Source: Paenibacillus sp. YPG26 (GTDB lineage Bacteria > Bacillota > Bacilli > Paenibacillales > Paenibacillaceae). Taken from it: a stretch of DNA of 64,000 nt. The stretch's first letter is position 1. Each line of letters begins with the position of its first letter. The notes beneath the pieces are model-generated. The model was not told the origin of the DNA and did no database searches. It saw nothing but the letters and a program-made list of their open reading frames with translations. Of the stretch, positions 32,993 through 41,573 are shown piece by piece. The translations under genes were made by a program, and so were the position numbers. The stretch lies in the NCBI RefSeq assembly GCF_023704175.1, contig NZ_CP084530.1, positions 2,893,501 to 2,957,500 on the forward strand. Direction: 5' to 3'.

Positions 32993-34360
32993 ATGTCCTC
33001 CAAAAAAGTATTGGTACAGATCATGAATCCAGGCCTGCTGGACGAAGATACCATAATCCTAGGGGAAATGATGGTTAGGCGGTGGAAAATCCCAACAAAC
33101 CGTTATCTTCAGCTTTCCTTCGGATCGTTCAAGCAGGGCGTCAAAGTTCTATCTCTCCCCAGGTATGCCGGTATCCGAATCAGCCAAGGGCTGGCGTATA
33201 GAATGGGCATCTTCTCAAAGCCTGCCCTGCAGCTAACCTTCAAGCGCAGTGCTTCGCTGCTGCGGCTCGGACCGCTCATCGGCGTACTGATCAGCCGGGA
33301 TTATCCAGATTCACCCGAGAGACCCTTTGGTTCAATCACGATGTTCTGCCGGGAAATGATCCATGCCTGCAAGAAGCAGGGGGCCTATGCTTACTTCTTC
33401 ACCACAGATCACATCGGACCCGACCCGGATCATATCAAGGGCTGGGTATACAGTGACGGCTGGCGCCAGGCGGAGCTTCCCGCAGCCGATGTCTTCTACA
33501 ATCGGTTAACCTCCCGCAAGCTCGAGAACAAACCTAGCGTACAGCATTTCTTGAAAGAAGTAAAATCCCGTTACGGCAGCCACTTTTTCAATGAAAAGTT
33601 TCTGGACAAAACCGAAGTCTTCGATGCATTGAAGACCGATCCGGCCTTGCTGCGTTATCTTCCAGAGTCTCACTTGTTCCGCAATTACGCCATGCTGAAG
33701 AGTATGTGCAGCCGTTACCCCGCCGTATTCCTTAAGCCGATTAGAGGCAGTCTTGGCAAAGGAATTATCCGGATCTCCAGAAATCCTGAAGGAACCTATC
33801 AGACACTAGCAACCCAGGTCGGAGGAACGCGCAGACAGAACTTCGAATCGCTGTCGAAGCTCTTCTCCTCGCTCTCCGGCAAGATGAAGACCACCCGCTA
33901 TCAGATACAGCAAGGGCTTACGCTCATCAATCTGACAGGTAGACCGGTTGACTTCAGGGCGCTGGTTCAGAAGAACCGGCTTGGCAATTGGGAGATTACT
34001 TCCATTGTTGCCCGGATCGCGGGGAACCAGCACTATGTGTCCAATCTTGCCCGGGGAGGTACATTAAGCACCGTCAAAGAAGCGGTTGCCAAAACATCAC
34101 TTCCGGCAGACATCAAAGCGAAAGCCGGCGTCCGTCTGAAGAAGGCCGCTCTGGATATTGCCGCAGGGATTGAAGCCCACATCCCCGCTCATTTCGGAGA
34201 ACTCGGAATCGATCTGGCCATGGATACAGCCGGGAAGGTCTGGCTGCTTGAAGTCAATTCCAAACCATCCAAGAATGACAACACTCCGCTTGCCAGCGGT
34301 AAAGTTCGGCCATCTGTCAAGCGGATGATTGATTATGCCACCTATCTGTCCAGCTCTTAA
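32993..34360 (+). CDS. YheC/YheD-family ATP-grasp protein 1 (long, YheD-like)
   Basis: First of five paralogues, 455 aa. An N-terminal beta-rich domain of ~100 residues ends at LLRLGPLIGVLISRDYP; the ATP-grasp domain follows with the nucleotide-lysine strand FLKPIRGSLGKGIIRI and the metal-binding end WLLEVNSKPSK (E-x-N). B. subtilis YheC and YheD are described as endospore coat-associated proteins; ATP-grasp enzymes in general form carboxylate-amine bonds. The product is unknown. The ATG at 32993 has AAGGAG 9 nt upstream; an in-frame ATG at 32927 has none. It heads a six-gene operon; gene 2 begins 15 bp after its stop. Confidence 0.88.
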   Translation: MSSKKVLVQIMNPGLLDEDTIILGEMMVRRWKIPTNRYLQLSFGSFKQGVKVLSLPRYAGIRISQGLAYRMGIFSKPALQLTFKRSASLLRLGPLIGVLISRDYPDSPERPFGSITMFCREMIHACKKQGAYAYFFTTDHIGPDPDHIKGWVYSDGWRQAELPAADVFYNRLTSRKLENKPSVQHFLKEVKSRYGSHFFNEKFLDKTEVFDALKTDPALLRYLPESHLFRNYAMLKSMCSRYPAVFLKPIRGSLGKGIIRISRNPEGTYQTLATQVGGTRRQNFESLSKLFSSLSGKMKTTRYQIQQGLTLINLTGRPVDFRALVQKNRLGNWEITSIVARIAGNQHYVSNLARGGTLSTVKEAVAKTSLPADIKAKAGVRLKKAALDIAAGIEAHIPAHFGELGIDLAMDTAGKVWLLEVNSKPSKNDNTPLASGKVRPSVKRMIDYATYLSSS

Positions 34361-34375
34361 GGGAGGGAACCTGTT

Positions 34376-35527
34376 ATGAAGCAGCTGTTCACTCCAGCAG
34401 CAAGCAGCATGACCAGCATGATGGGTGTGATGGTGTCCGCGAAGCCGAATCTGTCACCCCCTTTTGGCGAGACTGCTTTCTGCCGCAGGCTTACCCTGGC
34501 TGGAGCCCGTCATCACTTAAAGGTCTATGTATTTACCGAGGAAGGAATCCTTGACAGCGGACCGGGCATCGAAGGGTATCAGTACATCAGAGGGAATTGG
34601 CTGAGCGGTTCTTTTCCAGTGCCCGACATCATATATGACCGGGTAAGCCACCGGGATCCCTGCCAGCTTCAGCTCACACGCCAAAGGCTGGACCGACTGA
34701 CCGAAGACGGCCGGCCGCTGCAGTATCTGGCCAGAGGCTTATCCGGGAAATGGAATGTCTACCAAAGCCTGAAGCGCCAAGAGAGCTTCCTGCCGCATCT
34801 CCCCAGAACGGCCAAGTATAGCAGCTCCATTCAGCTTGCAAGATGGCTGCTTCAGCATAATAACGAGGTGTTTCTCAAGCCACACAGCGGAACACATGGC
34901 AAGCTGACCCTGCATGTGCGTCTCGTGAACGAACATCAACATCTGATGCTGACAGGCAGGGACAGGAATAATGTTCTATTTCATAAGCATTTTCAAGATT
35001 GGGAGACAGGCGCGGCCTGGATCGACCGTTTCATAGGGAAGCGTACCTTTATCATCCAGCCTTACTTGCAGCTGACCAGCACGGATGGCAGACCCTTTGA
35101 TGTGCGTGTCTTGATGCAGAAGAACGAATCCGGCCGCTGGAGCTTAACCGGCATGGCAGTGCGGCTGGGTGAGCAGGACTCAGTAACTTCCAATCTGCAT
35201 GGGGGCGGAACAGCGGTGCAGGCAGACCGTTATTTGACCCGGGAATTCGGGGAGTCCGCGTCTGCCTCCATACTCGGTACACTCCGGCGTCTGTCCGCTG
35301 ACATTCCCGAATATTTGGAGAGCTGCTTCGGCCGTCTGGCTGAGCTAGGCATTGACTTCGGGATCGACCGGGAGAGCCGCGTATGGATTATCGAAGTGAA
35401 CTCCAAACCCGGACGTTCCGCTTTTTTTCAAATCGGGGACCAGATGAGCGCCTTCAAATCGATAGAAAATCCGATTTTGTACGCCCGCTATCTATGGCTC
35501 CGGCAACTTAGGAGGGTAAATTCATGA
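34376..35527 (+). CDS. YheC/YheD-family ATP-grasp protein 2 (short, divergent P-loop)
   Basis: 383 aa, lacking the N-terminal beta domain of paralogues 1 and 3. It opens with a YheC-like alpha/beta domain (MMGVMVSAKPNLSPPFGET, DIIYDRVSHRD). The nucleotide strand is FLKPHSGTHGKLTLHV, where the usual G-K-G of the glycine-rich loop reads G-K-L, so ATP binding may be altered. The metal-binding C-terminus IIEVNSKPGRSAFF is intact, as is the arginine-bearing strand FDVRVLMQKNESGRW. The stop codon overlaps the start of gene 3 (ATGA), showing translational coupling. Confidence 0.84.
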   Translation: MKQLFTPAASSMTSMMGVMVSAKPNLSPPFGETAFCRRLTLAGARHHLKVYVFTEEGILDSGPGIEGYQYIRGNWLSGSFPVPDIIYDRVSHRDPCQLQLTRQRLDRLTEDGRPLQYLARGLSGKWNVYQSLKRQESFLPHLPRTAKYSSSIQLARWLLQHNNEVFLKPHSGTHGKLTLHVRLVNEHQHLMLTGRDRNNVLFHKHFQDWETGAAWIDRFIGKRTFIIQPYLQLTSTDGRPFDVRVLMQKNESGRWSLTGMAVRLGEQDSVTSNLHGGGTAVQADRYLTREFGESASASILGTLRRLSADIPEYLESCFGRLAELGIDFGIDRESRVWIIEVNSKPGRSAFFQIGDQMSAFKSIENPILYARYLWLRQLRRVNS

Positions 35528-36897
35528 GCATGACCTTTTGTAATGTTCATTTCACGCAGCAGCCCCAAAAGATTGTCTACGTCTCTGGCGCATTGATGAA
35601 GAGCCTTAAGCTATCGGGCAAAAAGTCAGTGAAGCTCAGACTCGGGGGCGAACGCATTCCGGCTCTCGTTAAGCCGATTAACAAACAGGGGAATCACCTG
35701 TACCTTGCTTCAGGCGTAAGAAAGGGGATTAAGGTGCCGATGTCGGGCGGGGTCTTTCTCCGCAATCTGGATGCCGGGGAAGTCCAGCTTGGGCCGCTTA
35801 TCGGCATACTGTCAGACGGCAGCAGCTCGCTGATCAACCCTTTTGGCTCACGAACCGGGTTCATCAAGCAGCTGCTGCGTGAAGGCAGCAATCAGTCTTA
35901 CATTTTCGCCTTCACCCCACGTGATATTGATTGGCAGGATGAGACCGTCAACGGTTATTTCCTAACCGAGACAGATCGGTTCACGAGGAGACGGGTGCCG
36001 CTGCCTGATGTGGTCTACAACCGTCTCCCGAGCAGACGGGCCGAGACAACCTCTCCGATCAACCAGCTGAGGGAGCGGTTCATCCGCAAGAGAATCCCCT
36101 TCTTCAATTGGAGCTTCTTCAACAAATCAGATATCTACCGTCTGCTCGAGAACGATCCTTTGGCTGCCCAGCACATCCCCGAGTCTCATATGAATCCGGC
36201 TCCCGAACAGATCAAGGATATGCTGGACCGGCATTCCTTCGTGTATTATAAGCCTTCGGCTGGAAGTCTCGGAAAAGGAATATACAGGTTATCTTATGTA
36301 CCCAAACGAGGGTATTATGCCCGCTACCGCAATACGAAGGGAAATGTCCTGCAGCGTTTCGCCACTTTTGGCAGCCTGATCAAGACCCTGCAGAGCCGGC
36401 ACGGCCGCACACTGCGCAGTTATGTGGTTCAGCAGGGAATCCGCCTCATCGAGATTGATGCCTGCCCGCTCGATTTTCGTTTTCATATGCACAAGAACGG
36501 CAAGAATCAGTGGGTTGTCGTTGGCATTGGCGCCAAGAAAGCCGGGAAAGGCAGTGTAACCACCCATCTCAAGAATGGGGGATCCCTGCTCACACCCCAG
36601 CAGGCACTTAGCCGTGTGTTCGGTCCTAAAGGCGAGGAGGTGCTGAACAAGGCCAAGAAGACCGCCATTACGATAGCCGAGGCCATCGAGAGCCGCGACC
36701 AGCATTTAATTGGCGAGATCGGTTTTGACTTCGGTATTGATAAAGACGAGAACATCTGGATGTTCGAAGCCAACGCGAAGCCTGGACGCTCGATCTTCCG
36801 TCATCCTCTGCTCCGGGCAGAAGGCAAAGCTTCGGTTGAGCACATTCTGGAACACTGCTTGTACTTAAGCAAATTCCGCCGGAGGGAAGGCGTATGA
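35524..36897 (+). CDS. YheC/YheD-family ATP-grasp protein 3 (long, YheD-like)
   Basis: 457 aa. The N-terminal beta domain (residues ~1-100) ends with QLGPLIGILSDGSSSL, very like paralogue 1. The ATP-grasp part has YYKPSAGSLGKGIYRL, DFRFHMHKNGKNQWVV and the metal-binding FEANAKPGRSIFRHPL. All expected catalytic positions seem present. The ATG overlaps the gene 2 stop and its own stop overlaps the gene 4 ATG (36894-36897). AGGAGGGTAAATTC precedes the start. Confidence 0.87.
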   Translation: MSMTFCNVHFTQQPQKIVYVSGALMKSLKLSGKKSVKLRLGGERIPALVKPINKQGNHLYLASGVRKGIKVPMSGGVFLRNLDAGEVQLGPLIGILSDGSSSLINPFGSRTGFIKQLLREGSNQSYIFAFTPRDIDWQDETVNGYFLTETDRFTRRRVPLPDVVYNRLPSRRAETTSPINQLRERFIRKRIPFFNWSFFNKSDIYRLLENDPLAAQHIPESHMNPAPEQIKDMLDRHSFVYYKPSAGSLGKGIYRLSYVPKRGYYARYRNTKGNVLQRFATFGSLIKTLQSRHGRTLRSYVVQQGIRLIEIDACPLDFRFHMHKNGKNQWVVVGIGAKKAGKGSVTTHLKNGGSLLTPQQALSRVFGPKGEEVLNKAKKTAITIAEAIESRDQHLIGEIGFDFGIDKDENIWMFEANAKPGRSIFRHPLLRAEGKASVEHILEHCLYLSKFRRREGV

Positions 36898-38012
36898 TTG
36901 GCTGGCCGCAGCAGGAACATACACCGATCCTCGCTATTCTAACGAGCTACGACAAATACAAGCGATTCCAGGGCAACCGCAAGAACTTCCGTGATATCGT
37001 CAAGACAGGCAAGGATCTGGATATCCCCGTTTTTGTCGTGACGACAAAAGATCTGAAGCTATCCGGCAATAAGGTGCTCGGTTATACCTTTATACAGGAG
37101 AAGAAGCTCTGGGAAGAGCAGTGGTTCCCTCTTCCGAATGTCATCTATAACCGGATCCCGCAGCGCAAGAACGAAGAGAAGCCAGCGGTCCGCAGAAAAA
37201 TAGAAGCCTGTCTCGCCCACCCCGATATTCATCTGTTCAATCCGTTCTTCTTCAATAAGTGGGAGCTGTTCGCCTGGCTGAGGAAATCTCCCTCAACCAA
37301 GTCGTTCATTCCTGCCACCAAGAAGCTGACCGGGTACAGGTCTCTATCAAGCATGATCCGGAGCTATCCGAATCTGTATCTCAAGCCTGTGAGCGGCAAG
37401 GCAGGCAAGGGCATTATGAGACTGAAATATGTGGATAATGAACCGAGTCCCCTGCAGCTGACCATCCAGTCTCCCCGCAAAATAATGGTGATCAAATCCT
37501 CCTCTCTCTCCGTAATCTGGAGAAGAATCAGCAGCGAGATCGGGCTGACCAACTATATTGTCCAGGAAGGAATCGAGCTGGTGTCCCATAATGGACGGCA
37601 GTTCGACCTTCGCGTCCTCGTACAGAAGAACGGCAAAGGGCAGTGGCTTGTCACCGGAATCGGAGCGAGGCAGGCAGGTCACCGGAGAATTACAACCCAT
37701 GTGCCTCAAGGCGGGAGCGTCGAAGATCCTGAAGAGCTGCTGACGCTTGTCTTCGGCCGTGAGCTTACACCGGGTATGATGAACCGGGTCAAGTCAGGCG
37801 CCCTGCTTATGGCGCGGCAGATCGAGCGTGGAGCGGGTCATGTGCTTGGTGAGATGTCGCTGGATCTCGGCGTGGATATGGACGGCAAGATCTGGTTCTT
37901 CGAGGCGAATGCCAAACCGATGAAATTTGATGAGCCTCATATCCGCAAGAAATCGCTGGAGCGTATTTTTCAATACAGCCAGTATCTCGTCAAGCAATCC
38001 AATAATTCTTAA
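36894..38012 (+). CDS. YheC/YheD-family ATP-grasp protein 4 (short, YheC-like)
   Basis: 372 aa. The N-terminal alpha/beta domain starts TPILAILTSYDKYKRFQGN and contains LPNVIYNRIPQRKNEEKP. The ATP-grasp core follows with YLKPVSGKAGKGIMRL, FDLRVLVQKNGKGQW and the metal-binding end WFFEANAKPMKFDEPHI. No residue loss is obvious. GGAGGGAAGGCGT precedes the ATG, which overlaps the gene 3 stop. The acetyltransferase gene starts 13 bp after the stop. Confidence 0.86.
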   Translation: MIGWPQQEHTPILAILTSYDKYKRFQGNRKNFRDIVKTGKDLDIPVFVVTTKDLKLSGNKVLGYTFIQEKKLWEEQWFPLPNVIYNRIPQRKNEEKPAVRRKIEACLAHPDIHLFNPFFFNKWELFAWLRKSPSTKSFIPATKKLTGYRSLSSMIRSYPNLYLKPVSGKAGKGIMRLKYVDNEPSPLQLTIQSPRKIMVIKSSSLSVIWRRISSEIGLTNYIVQEGIELVSHNGRQFDLRVLVQKNGKGQWLVTGIGARQAGHRRITTHVPQGGSVEDPEELLTLVFGRELTPGMMNRVKSGALLMARQIERGAGHVLGEMSLDLGVDMDGKIWFFEANAKPMKFDEPHIRKKSLERIFQYSQYLVKQSNNS

Positions 38013-38025
38013 GAGGATAACGATT

Positions 38026-38520
38026 ATGGAGATTACATTAGTAGTGCCGGATCAGGTTAACTCCTGGAGCCGGATGCACAGCTCCATTCTGGGCTTTATA
38101 CGGAAGTACGGAGGCCAGCGGATTACCAGGGACGCCTACCGGCAGATTCAAAAGCTCACCCCGGTTACTCTTCGGCAGCCGGGGTGCGCACTGTTCATCG
38201 CAACGGTCCACACCGAGGATGGCACCCGCCTTGCGGGGCTGTCCCTGGTCGCTGGTTACGGCGATCAAGCCGGCATTGTAGTCGTCCATCCCCTTTACCG
38301 GGGCCGGCATATCGGGACCAAGCTGCTTCAGGCGCAGCAGCTCCAGATGGGCAGGCTCAGCTGCCGGGTGGCTCTGGATAATCCCTCAAGCCTCAAAATG
38401 TGCTTCAATGCCGGGCTCTCTGCCAGAAGAATGGTCCTGGGACCAACAGGCAAGCCGACTTTGGTGCTTGAGGATGATCTGAGGTATGCACATGGTGCGG
38501 CGCCAGCACCCACAACTTGA
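38026..38520 (+). CDS. GNAT-like N-acetyltransferase within the ATP-grasp operon
   Basis: 164 aa. The acetyl-CoA binding motif A is visible as VVVHPLYRGRHIGTKLLQAQQ (R-G-x-x-I-G), followed by RVALDNPSSLKMCFNAGLSA, the usual strand-helix near the GNAT C-terminus. The start at 38026 is supported by AAGAGGATAACGATT; the frame is open for 33 codons upstream inside gene 4. It is tightly packed between two YheC-like genes, so it probably acts on the same substrate or product as the ligases. The acceptor is unknown. Confidence 0.78.
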   Translation: MEITLVVPDQVNSWSRMHSSILGFIRKYGGQRITRDAYRQIQKLTPVTLRQPGCALFIATVHTEDGTRLAGLSLVAGYGDQAGIVVVHPLYRGRHIGTKLLQAQQLQMGRLSCRVALDNPSSLKMCFNAGLSARRMVLGPTGKPTLVLEDDLRYAHGAAPAPTT

Positions 38521-38540
38521 TCTGAAGAAGGTGAGCTTAG

Positions 38541-39656
38541 TTGTCACAACCTACCTTAGGCATCTTAACTTTATATCTTAATGAGAAGAAGCATCTGGAG
38601 GAGCGGCCGGTCTATCAGCGGATGATAGCCGAAGGCCGGAAGCTTGGGCTCGATGTCTTCGTCTTCACTCCTTCGGATGTTCATCAGAGCAAAGATTTAA
38701 TCCACGCCATGATCTATGACCCCAAGAGCCGGAAATGGACCAGGGCTTGGCGCAAATTTCCACATCTTATCTTTGACCGGTGCCGCATTCAGAAGAGCAG
38801 GAGATTTGAACAGCTGAAGCAGTTCAGGTCCAAATACGGCCATCTCCACTTTCTTAACCGGCCGCTCCGCGACAAATGGACGATTCATCAGGTCTTGTCG
38901 AAGAAGCCGGATTTTCGTGAGCATTTGCCGGCTACCGTCCTGTTCAATGATCTTAGTGATGTACACAGGCTGATTAAGCGATGCAATCCCATCTACCTTA
39001 AGCCGATCAATGGCACAGGCGGACGTGGAATCTTGAAGATCGAGAAGCTTGGCACCAAGCTATACCAGATTCAGGGACGAAATCCACAGAGAAGGATCAT
39101 CACCCCCCAGAAGCTGCATCCCTCCCGTCTGGGTCCCTACTTGCTTAATTGGAGGGCACGCAGCCGGTATATCATCCAGGAAGGAATCCGTATTCAGCTG
39201 CCTAACGGAAGGGTTCACGATTACCGGGTTCTGGTGCAGAAGAACGGCTTGGGGGAGTGGGAGGTGACAGGCGGGGCAGCACGTGTTGGCATCCAGCGCA
39301 GCGTCACGTCCAACATTCATGGCGGCGGGCACGCCGTGCCCATGAACACCCAGCTTGCGGTCTGGTTCCCTTCGGAAGAACGTCGAAGCGGGATTCGCCA
39401 GGAGACGGATCAGCTCTGTCTGGCTATTGCCAAATACCTGGAAGACACCTATGATGCCCTGTGTGAGCTGGCTCTCGATATCGCTATTGATAAGCAGGGA
39501 CGTATCTATGTGCTCGAAGTGAATCCCAAGCCGGCCCGTGAAGTCTTTGCTCTCTCAGGGGATATGGAGGCTTACCGCAACGCCATCACCAGACCCCTGG
39601 AGTACGCGCTTTGGCAGTACAATAATAAGTACGGCAAACAGACCGCCGCTGAATAG
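38541..39656 (+). CDS. YheC/YheD-family ATP-grasp protein 5 (short, YheC-like)
   Basis: 371 aa, last gene of the operon. It begins PTLGILTLYLNEKKHLEERP, with FPHLIFDRCRIQKSRRF in the first domain. The ATP-grasp part shows YLKPINGTGGRGILKI (Arg replaces the second loop Lys seen in 1, 3 and 4), HDYRVLVQKNGLGEWEV and the metal-binding YVLEVNPKPAREV. The start is a TTG at 38541 with AAGGTGAG upstream, 20 bp after the GNAT gene. It converges on the HAD gene with a 43-bp gap that has no clear terminator. Confidence 0.86.
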   Translation: MSQPTLGILTLYLNEKKHLEERPVYQRMIAEGRKLGLDVFVFTPSDVHQSKDLIHAMIYDPKSRKWTRAWRKFPHLIFDRCRIQKSRRFEQLKQFRSKYGHLHFLNRPLRDKWTIHQVLSKKPDFREHLPATVLFNDLSDVHRLIKRCNPIYLKPINGTGGRGILKIEKLGTKLYQIQGRNPQRRIITPQKLHPSRLGPYLLNWRARSRYIIQEGIRIQLPNGRVHDYRVLVQKNGLGEWEVTGGAARVGIQRSVTSNIHGGGHAVPMNTQLAVWFPSEERRSGIRQETDQLCLAIAKYLEDTYDALCELALDIAIDKQGRIYVLEVNPKPAREVFALSGDMEAYRNAITRPLEYALWQYNNKYGKQTAAE

Positions 39657-39699
39657 CGAGGGTCTGTTCGCCGTCAAGTTATAAATTCGCTATATTCCT

Positions 39700-40386
39700 C
39701 TATACGGAATGCTCGTATAAATCCAGCAGTTCACCAAAAGATCTGATGATCGTATCAGAACCATCCAGCTCTTTGTCATCACAGAAGCCCGCATAAGCGC
39801 AGCCAATGACGGTTAAGCCGTTCTCCTTGCCCGCCTTCACATCCGAGGAGCGGTCTCCAACCATCCAGGCCTTCTTAAGTCCATGTTGACGAAGCAGCAG
39901 CTCAACCAGGTGGACCTTGGACGCCGTCTGATATTCCCCTGCACTGTATATCTGTTCGAATAAAGGCATGATCTGATGCGCATCAGCTACACCTTTTACA
40001 TAAGGCTCCAGACCATTGCTTGCTACAAAGAGCCGCACCCCCTGCTCCCTCAGGCTTCTCAAGGTATCGGCTACGCCACCATACAGCTCTGTAGGGTCCT
40101 CTTTGAGCCCTTTCATCTCGTTCTCCAGGAACAGCTCATCCGCTCTCTGCCGCACGGATTCATCATGATCGGGCAGCACTCTGGCCCATATCTCATCCAT
40201 AACCATGCCTACACTGTCGATCAAACGTGACACCGGAGGCTCTTCCCCTTCGTACAATCCCTGCCTGCGAAGTTCTTCGAACATTCGATGGTAAGCGGGA
40301 ACGAGCAGAGTCTCGGTCTTGAACAGCGTTCCATCCATATCAAAGATCATCGCTTCCGGCTTGTTCAGTCGTCTGGTTATCTCCAT
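39700..40386 (-). CDS. HAD-superfamily phosphatase, beta-phosphoglucomutase/PGP-like
   Basis: Cytosolic phosphohydrolase, 228 aa. HAD motif I is MIFDMDGTLFKTE (nucleophile and acid Asp), motif II LFVASNG, motif III a Lys in QTASKVHLV, and motif IV VGDRSSDVKAGKENG. A helical cap sits between motifs I and II, as in subfamily I (Gph/PgmB-like). The substrate cannot be told from sequence. A single copy of the recurring leader motif (TATGGAATGAA, 40404-40414) lies within 20 nt of the start. Confidence 0.87.
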   Translation of the reverse strand: MEITRRLNKPEAMIFDMDGTLFKTETLLVPAYHRMFEELRRQGLYEGEEPPVSRLIDSVGMVMDEIWARVLPDHDESVRQRADELFLENEMKGLKEDPTELYGGVADTLRSLREQGVRLFVASNGLEPYVKGVADAHQIMPLFEQIYSAGEYQTASKVHLVELLLRQHGLKKAWMVGDRSSDVKAGKENGLTVIGCAYAGFCDDKELDGSDTIIRSFGELLDLYEHSV

Positions 40387-40403
40387 GGTATAGTCCCTTC
40401 GCT

Positions 40404-40414
40404 TATGGAATGAA
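40404..40414 (-). repeat. Leader motif copy before the HAD gene
   Basis: TATGGAATGAA on +, equal to TTCATTCCATA in the sense direction of the HAD gene, 17 nt before its ATG. No clear second arm is present. Confidence 0.4.
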
Positions 40415-40537
40415 TAAAGTTCCCTTCTGTATCATCCCATGTATGTAATCTATGTCCAGCCCCTATGATAACCGACCTGTTTGCTCTGTTGCAAATTAAG
40501 CCCGGGAACCAGCTTAATCAAGTTCACGATCCATTTA

Positions 40538-40546
40538 TGGTATAAT
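40538..40546 (+). promoter_or_regulatory. Extended -10 promoter for the 40572 gene
   Basis: TGGTATAAT is an extended -10. It is followed by AAAGGAGGT at 40560 and the ATG at 40572. No clear -35 was seen, which is acceptable for extended -10 promoters. Confidence 0.55.
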
Positions 40547-40571
40547 ATGTAATAATATAAAGGAGGTAGTT

Positions 40572-40793
40572 ATGAGTAACGTATGGAAGATAATTATCGC
40601 TCTGCTGCTCAGTAACATTATAAAGAATCTTACCTATGGCCAACTTGATTTTTTCCAGTACAACACGGAGAAGAATTTCTATGCATTTGAGAATATTGTT
40701 AAATTCCTGGTTAACTATGGACTTTCTATTCTTATTATTTTGATTATCTACACGATTCTAAGCAAGCTCTTCCCTAAGAAAGCAGATAAGTAA
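40572..40793 (+). CDS. Small membrane protein, unknown
   Basis: 73 aa with two hydrophobic segments, VWKIIIALLLSNIIKNL at the N-terminus and FLVNYGLSILIILIIYTIL near the C-terminus, ending in a basic tail LFPKKADK. It has one of the strongest ribosome sites in the window (AAAGGAGGT) and a recognisable promoter, so it is likely expressed. No family was recognised. It is more AT-rich than its neighbours. Confidence 0.7.
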   Translation: MSNVWKIIIALLLSNIIKNLTYGQLDFFQYNTEKNFYAFENIVKFLVNYGLSILIILIIYTILSKLFPKKADK

Positions 40794-40812
40794 GCTGGCT
40801 GTCATACAAACA

Positions 40813-40840
40813 AAGTGATCCGCATCGTTGCGAATCACTT
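40813..40840. terminator. Bidirectional terminator-like hairpin
   Basis: AAGTGAT (40813-40819) pairs with ATCACTT (40834-40840), with inner CGC/GCG pairing. On the minus strand it is followed by TGTTTGTATG. It lies between the small membrane protein gene and the converging frameshifted gene. Confidence 0.6.
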
Positions 40841-40848
40841 GCTGTTAG

Positions 40849-41303
40849 TCAACTGAACGTTACAATGAGATTATGAAGTTTAAAGATCAGATCCTGATTC
40901 CCAGGGTCTTTTGATAATGATTTTATTACATCGCCTAATTCCATCAGTTGGTCTTGTGTAATACTTACTCCCGAAACATCTATATTTCTAAGTATTTGTT
41001 CCAGAAGCATAATACAGAATGGAGTGTCACACCATTTTGCTGATTATTGTAGCTGCTTAGGCTGGTAATTGCGACTAGTTTAGATGTTGCCTCTCGTATG
41101 AGAAGTAGAGACAAATTAAAAGAAGCGACATCTACCTTGGAAAGATTGTGTTCCAACGTAGCTAGATTTGATTTCACCCCATCATCGATTTTCATCTGTA
41201 ATGAATTTAGCTTATGACTGTTTTGATAATTTAAGATGACAAAAATCAAACTAACTACTAACGATACAATTAGTATTACATTAGATAAATGTTTTTTTAT
41301 CAC
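40849..41303 (-). pseudogene. Membrane-anchored helical protein gene with a probable frameshift
   Basis: The first frame runs from a GTG at 41303 (AAGGGAG upstream) to a stop at 40980: 107 aa with one N-terminal membrane helix (VILIVSLVVSLIFVILNY) and then a helical region. The adjacent -1 frame is open from near 41060 to a TGA at 40849. It reads on plausibly as MLLEQILRNIDVSGVSITQD, then a segment ending FKLHNLIVTFS, including an ATG at 41010. The two halves look like one protein of about 150 aa split by a single indel near 41010-41050. A sequencing error or a real pseudogene would both fit. No family was recognised. Confidence 0.5.
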
Positions 41304-41449
41304 GATTGCTCCCTTACTTAGAGAATACTTGAGTCTCTTTATTTGGATTATATCTATACAAAACTATTTACATCTTATTTGCTTGTATTTTCTACTCATT
41401 CATAATTACCCGTAAATATGCGGATATATTAGGCTTTGCAATTCACTTT

Positions 41450-41520
41450 ACACAAAAAGAAACCGCCCTATACAGAATGGAAATTCCATCCCAGTGCGGT
41501 TTCTGTTCCTAATTCATGGA
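41450..41520. repeat. Stem-loop repeat, copy B
   Basis: AGAAACCGC (41459-41467) pairs with GCGGTTTCT, with an inner small hairpin ATGGAA/TTCCAT. It shares ordered blocks with copy A at 18383-18455 (ACACAAA, GAAACCG, AGAATGGAA, CGGTTTCT). It lies about 70 bp after the cotJC stop and may also terminate cotJC. The rest of the 270-bp gap is AT-rich with no gene seen. Confidence 0.6.
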
Positions 41521-41573
41521 TTTTTGCTGCTTGCTGGTAATAATGCCTTGTTATACTGCACTTGCCTGCACTA

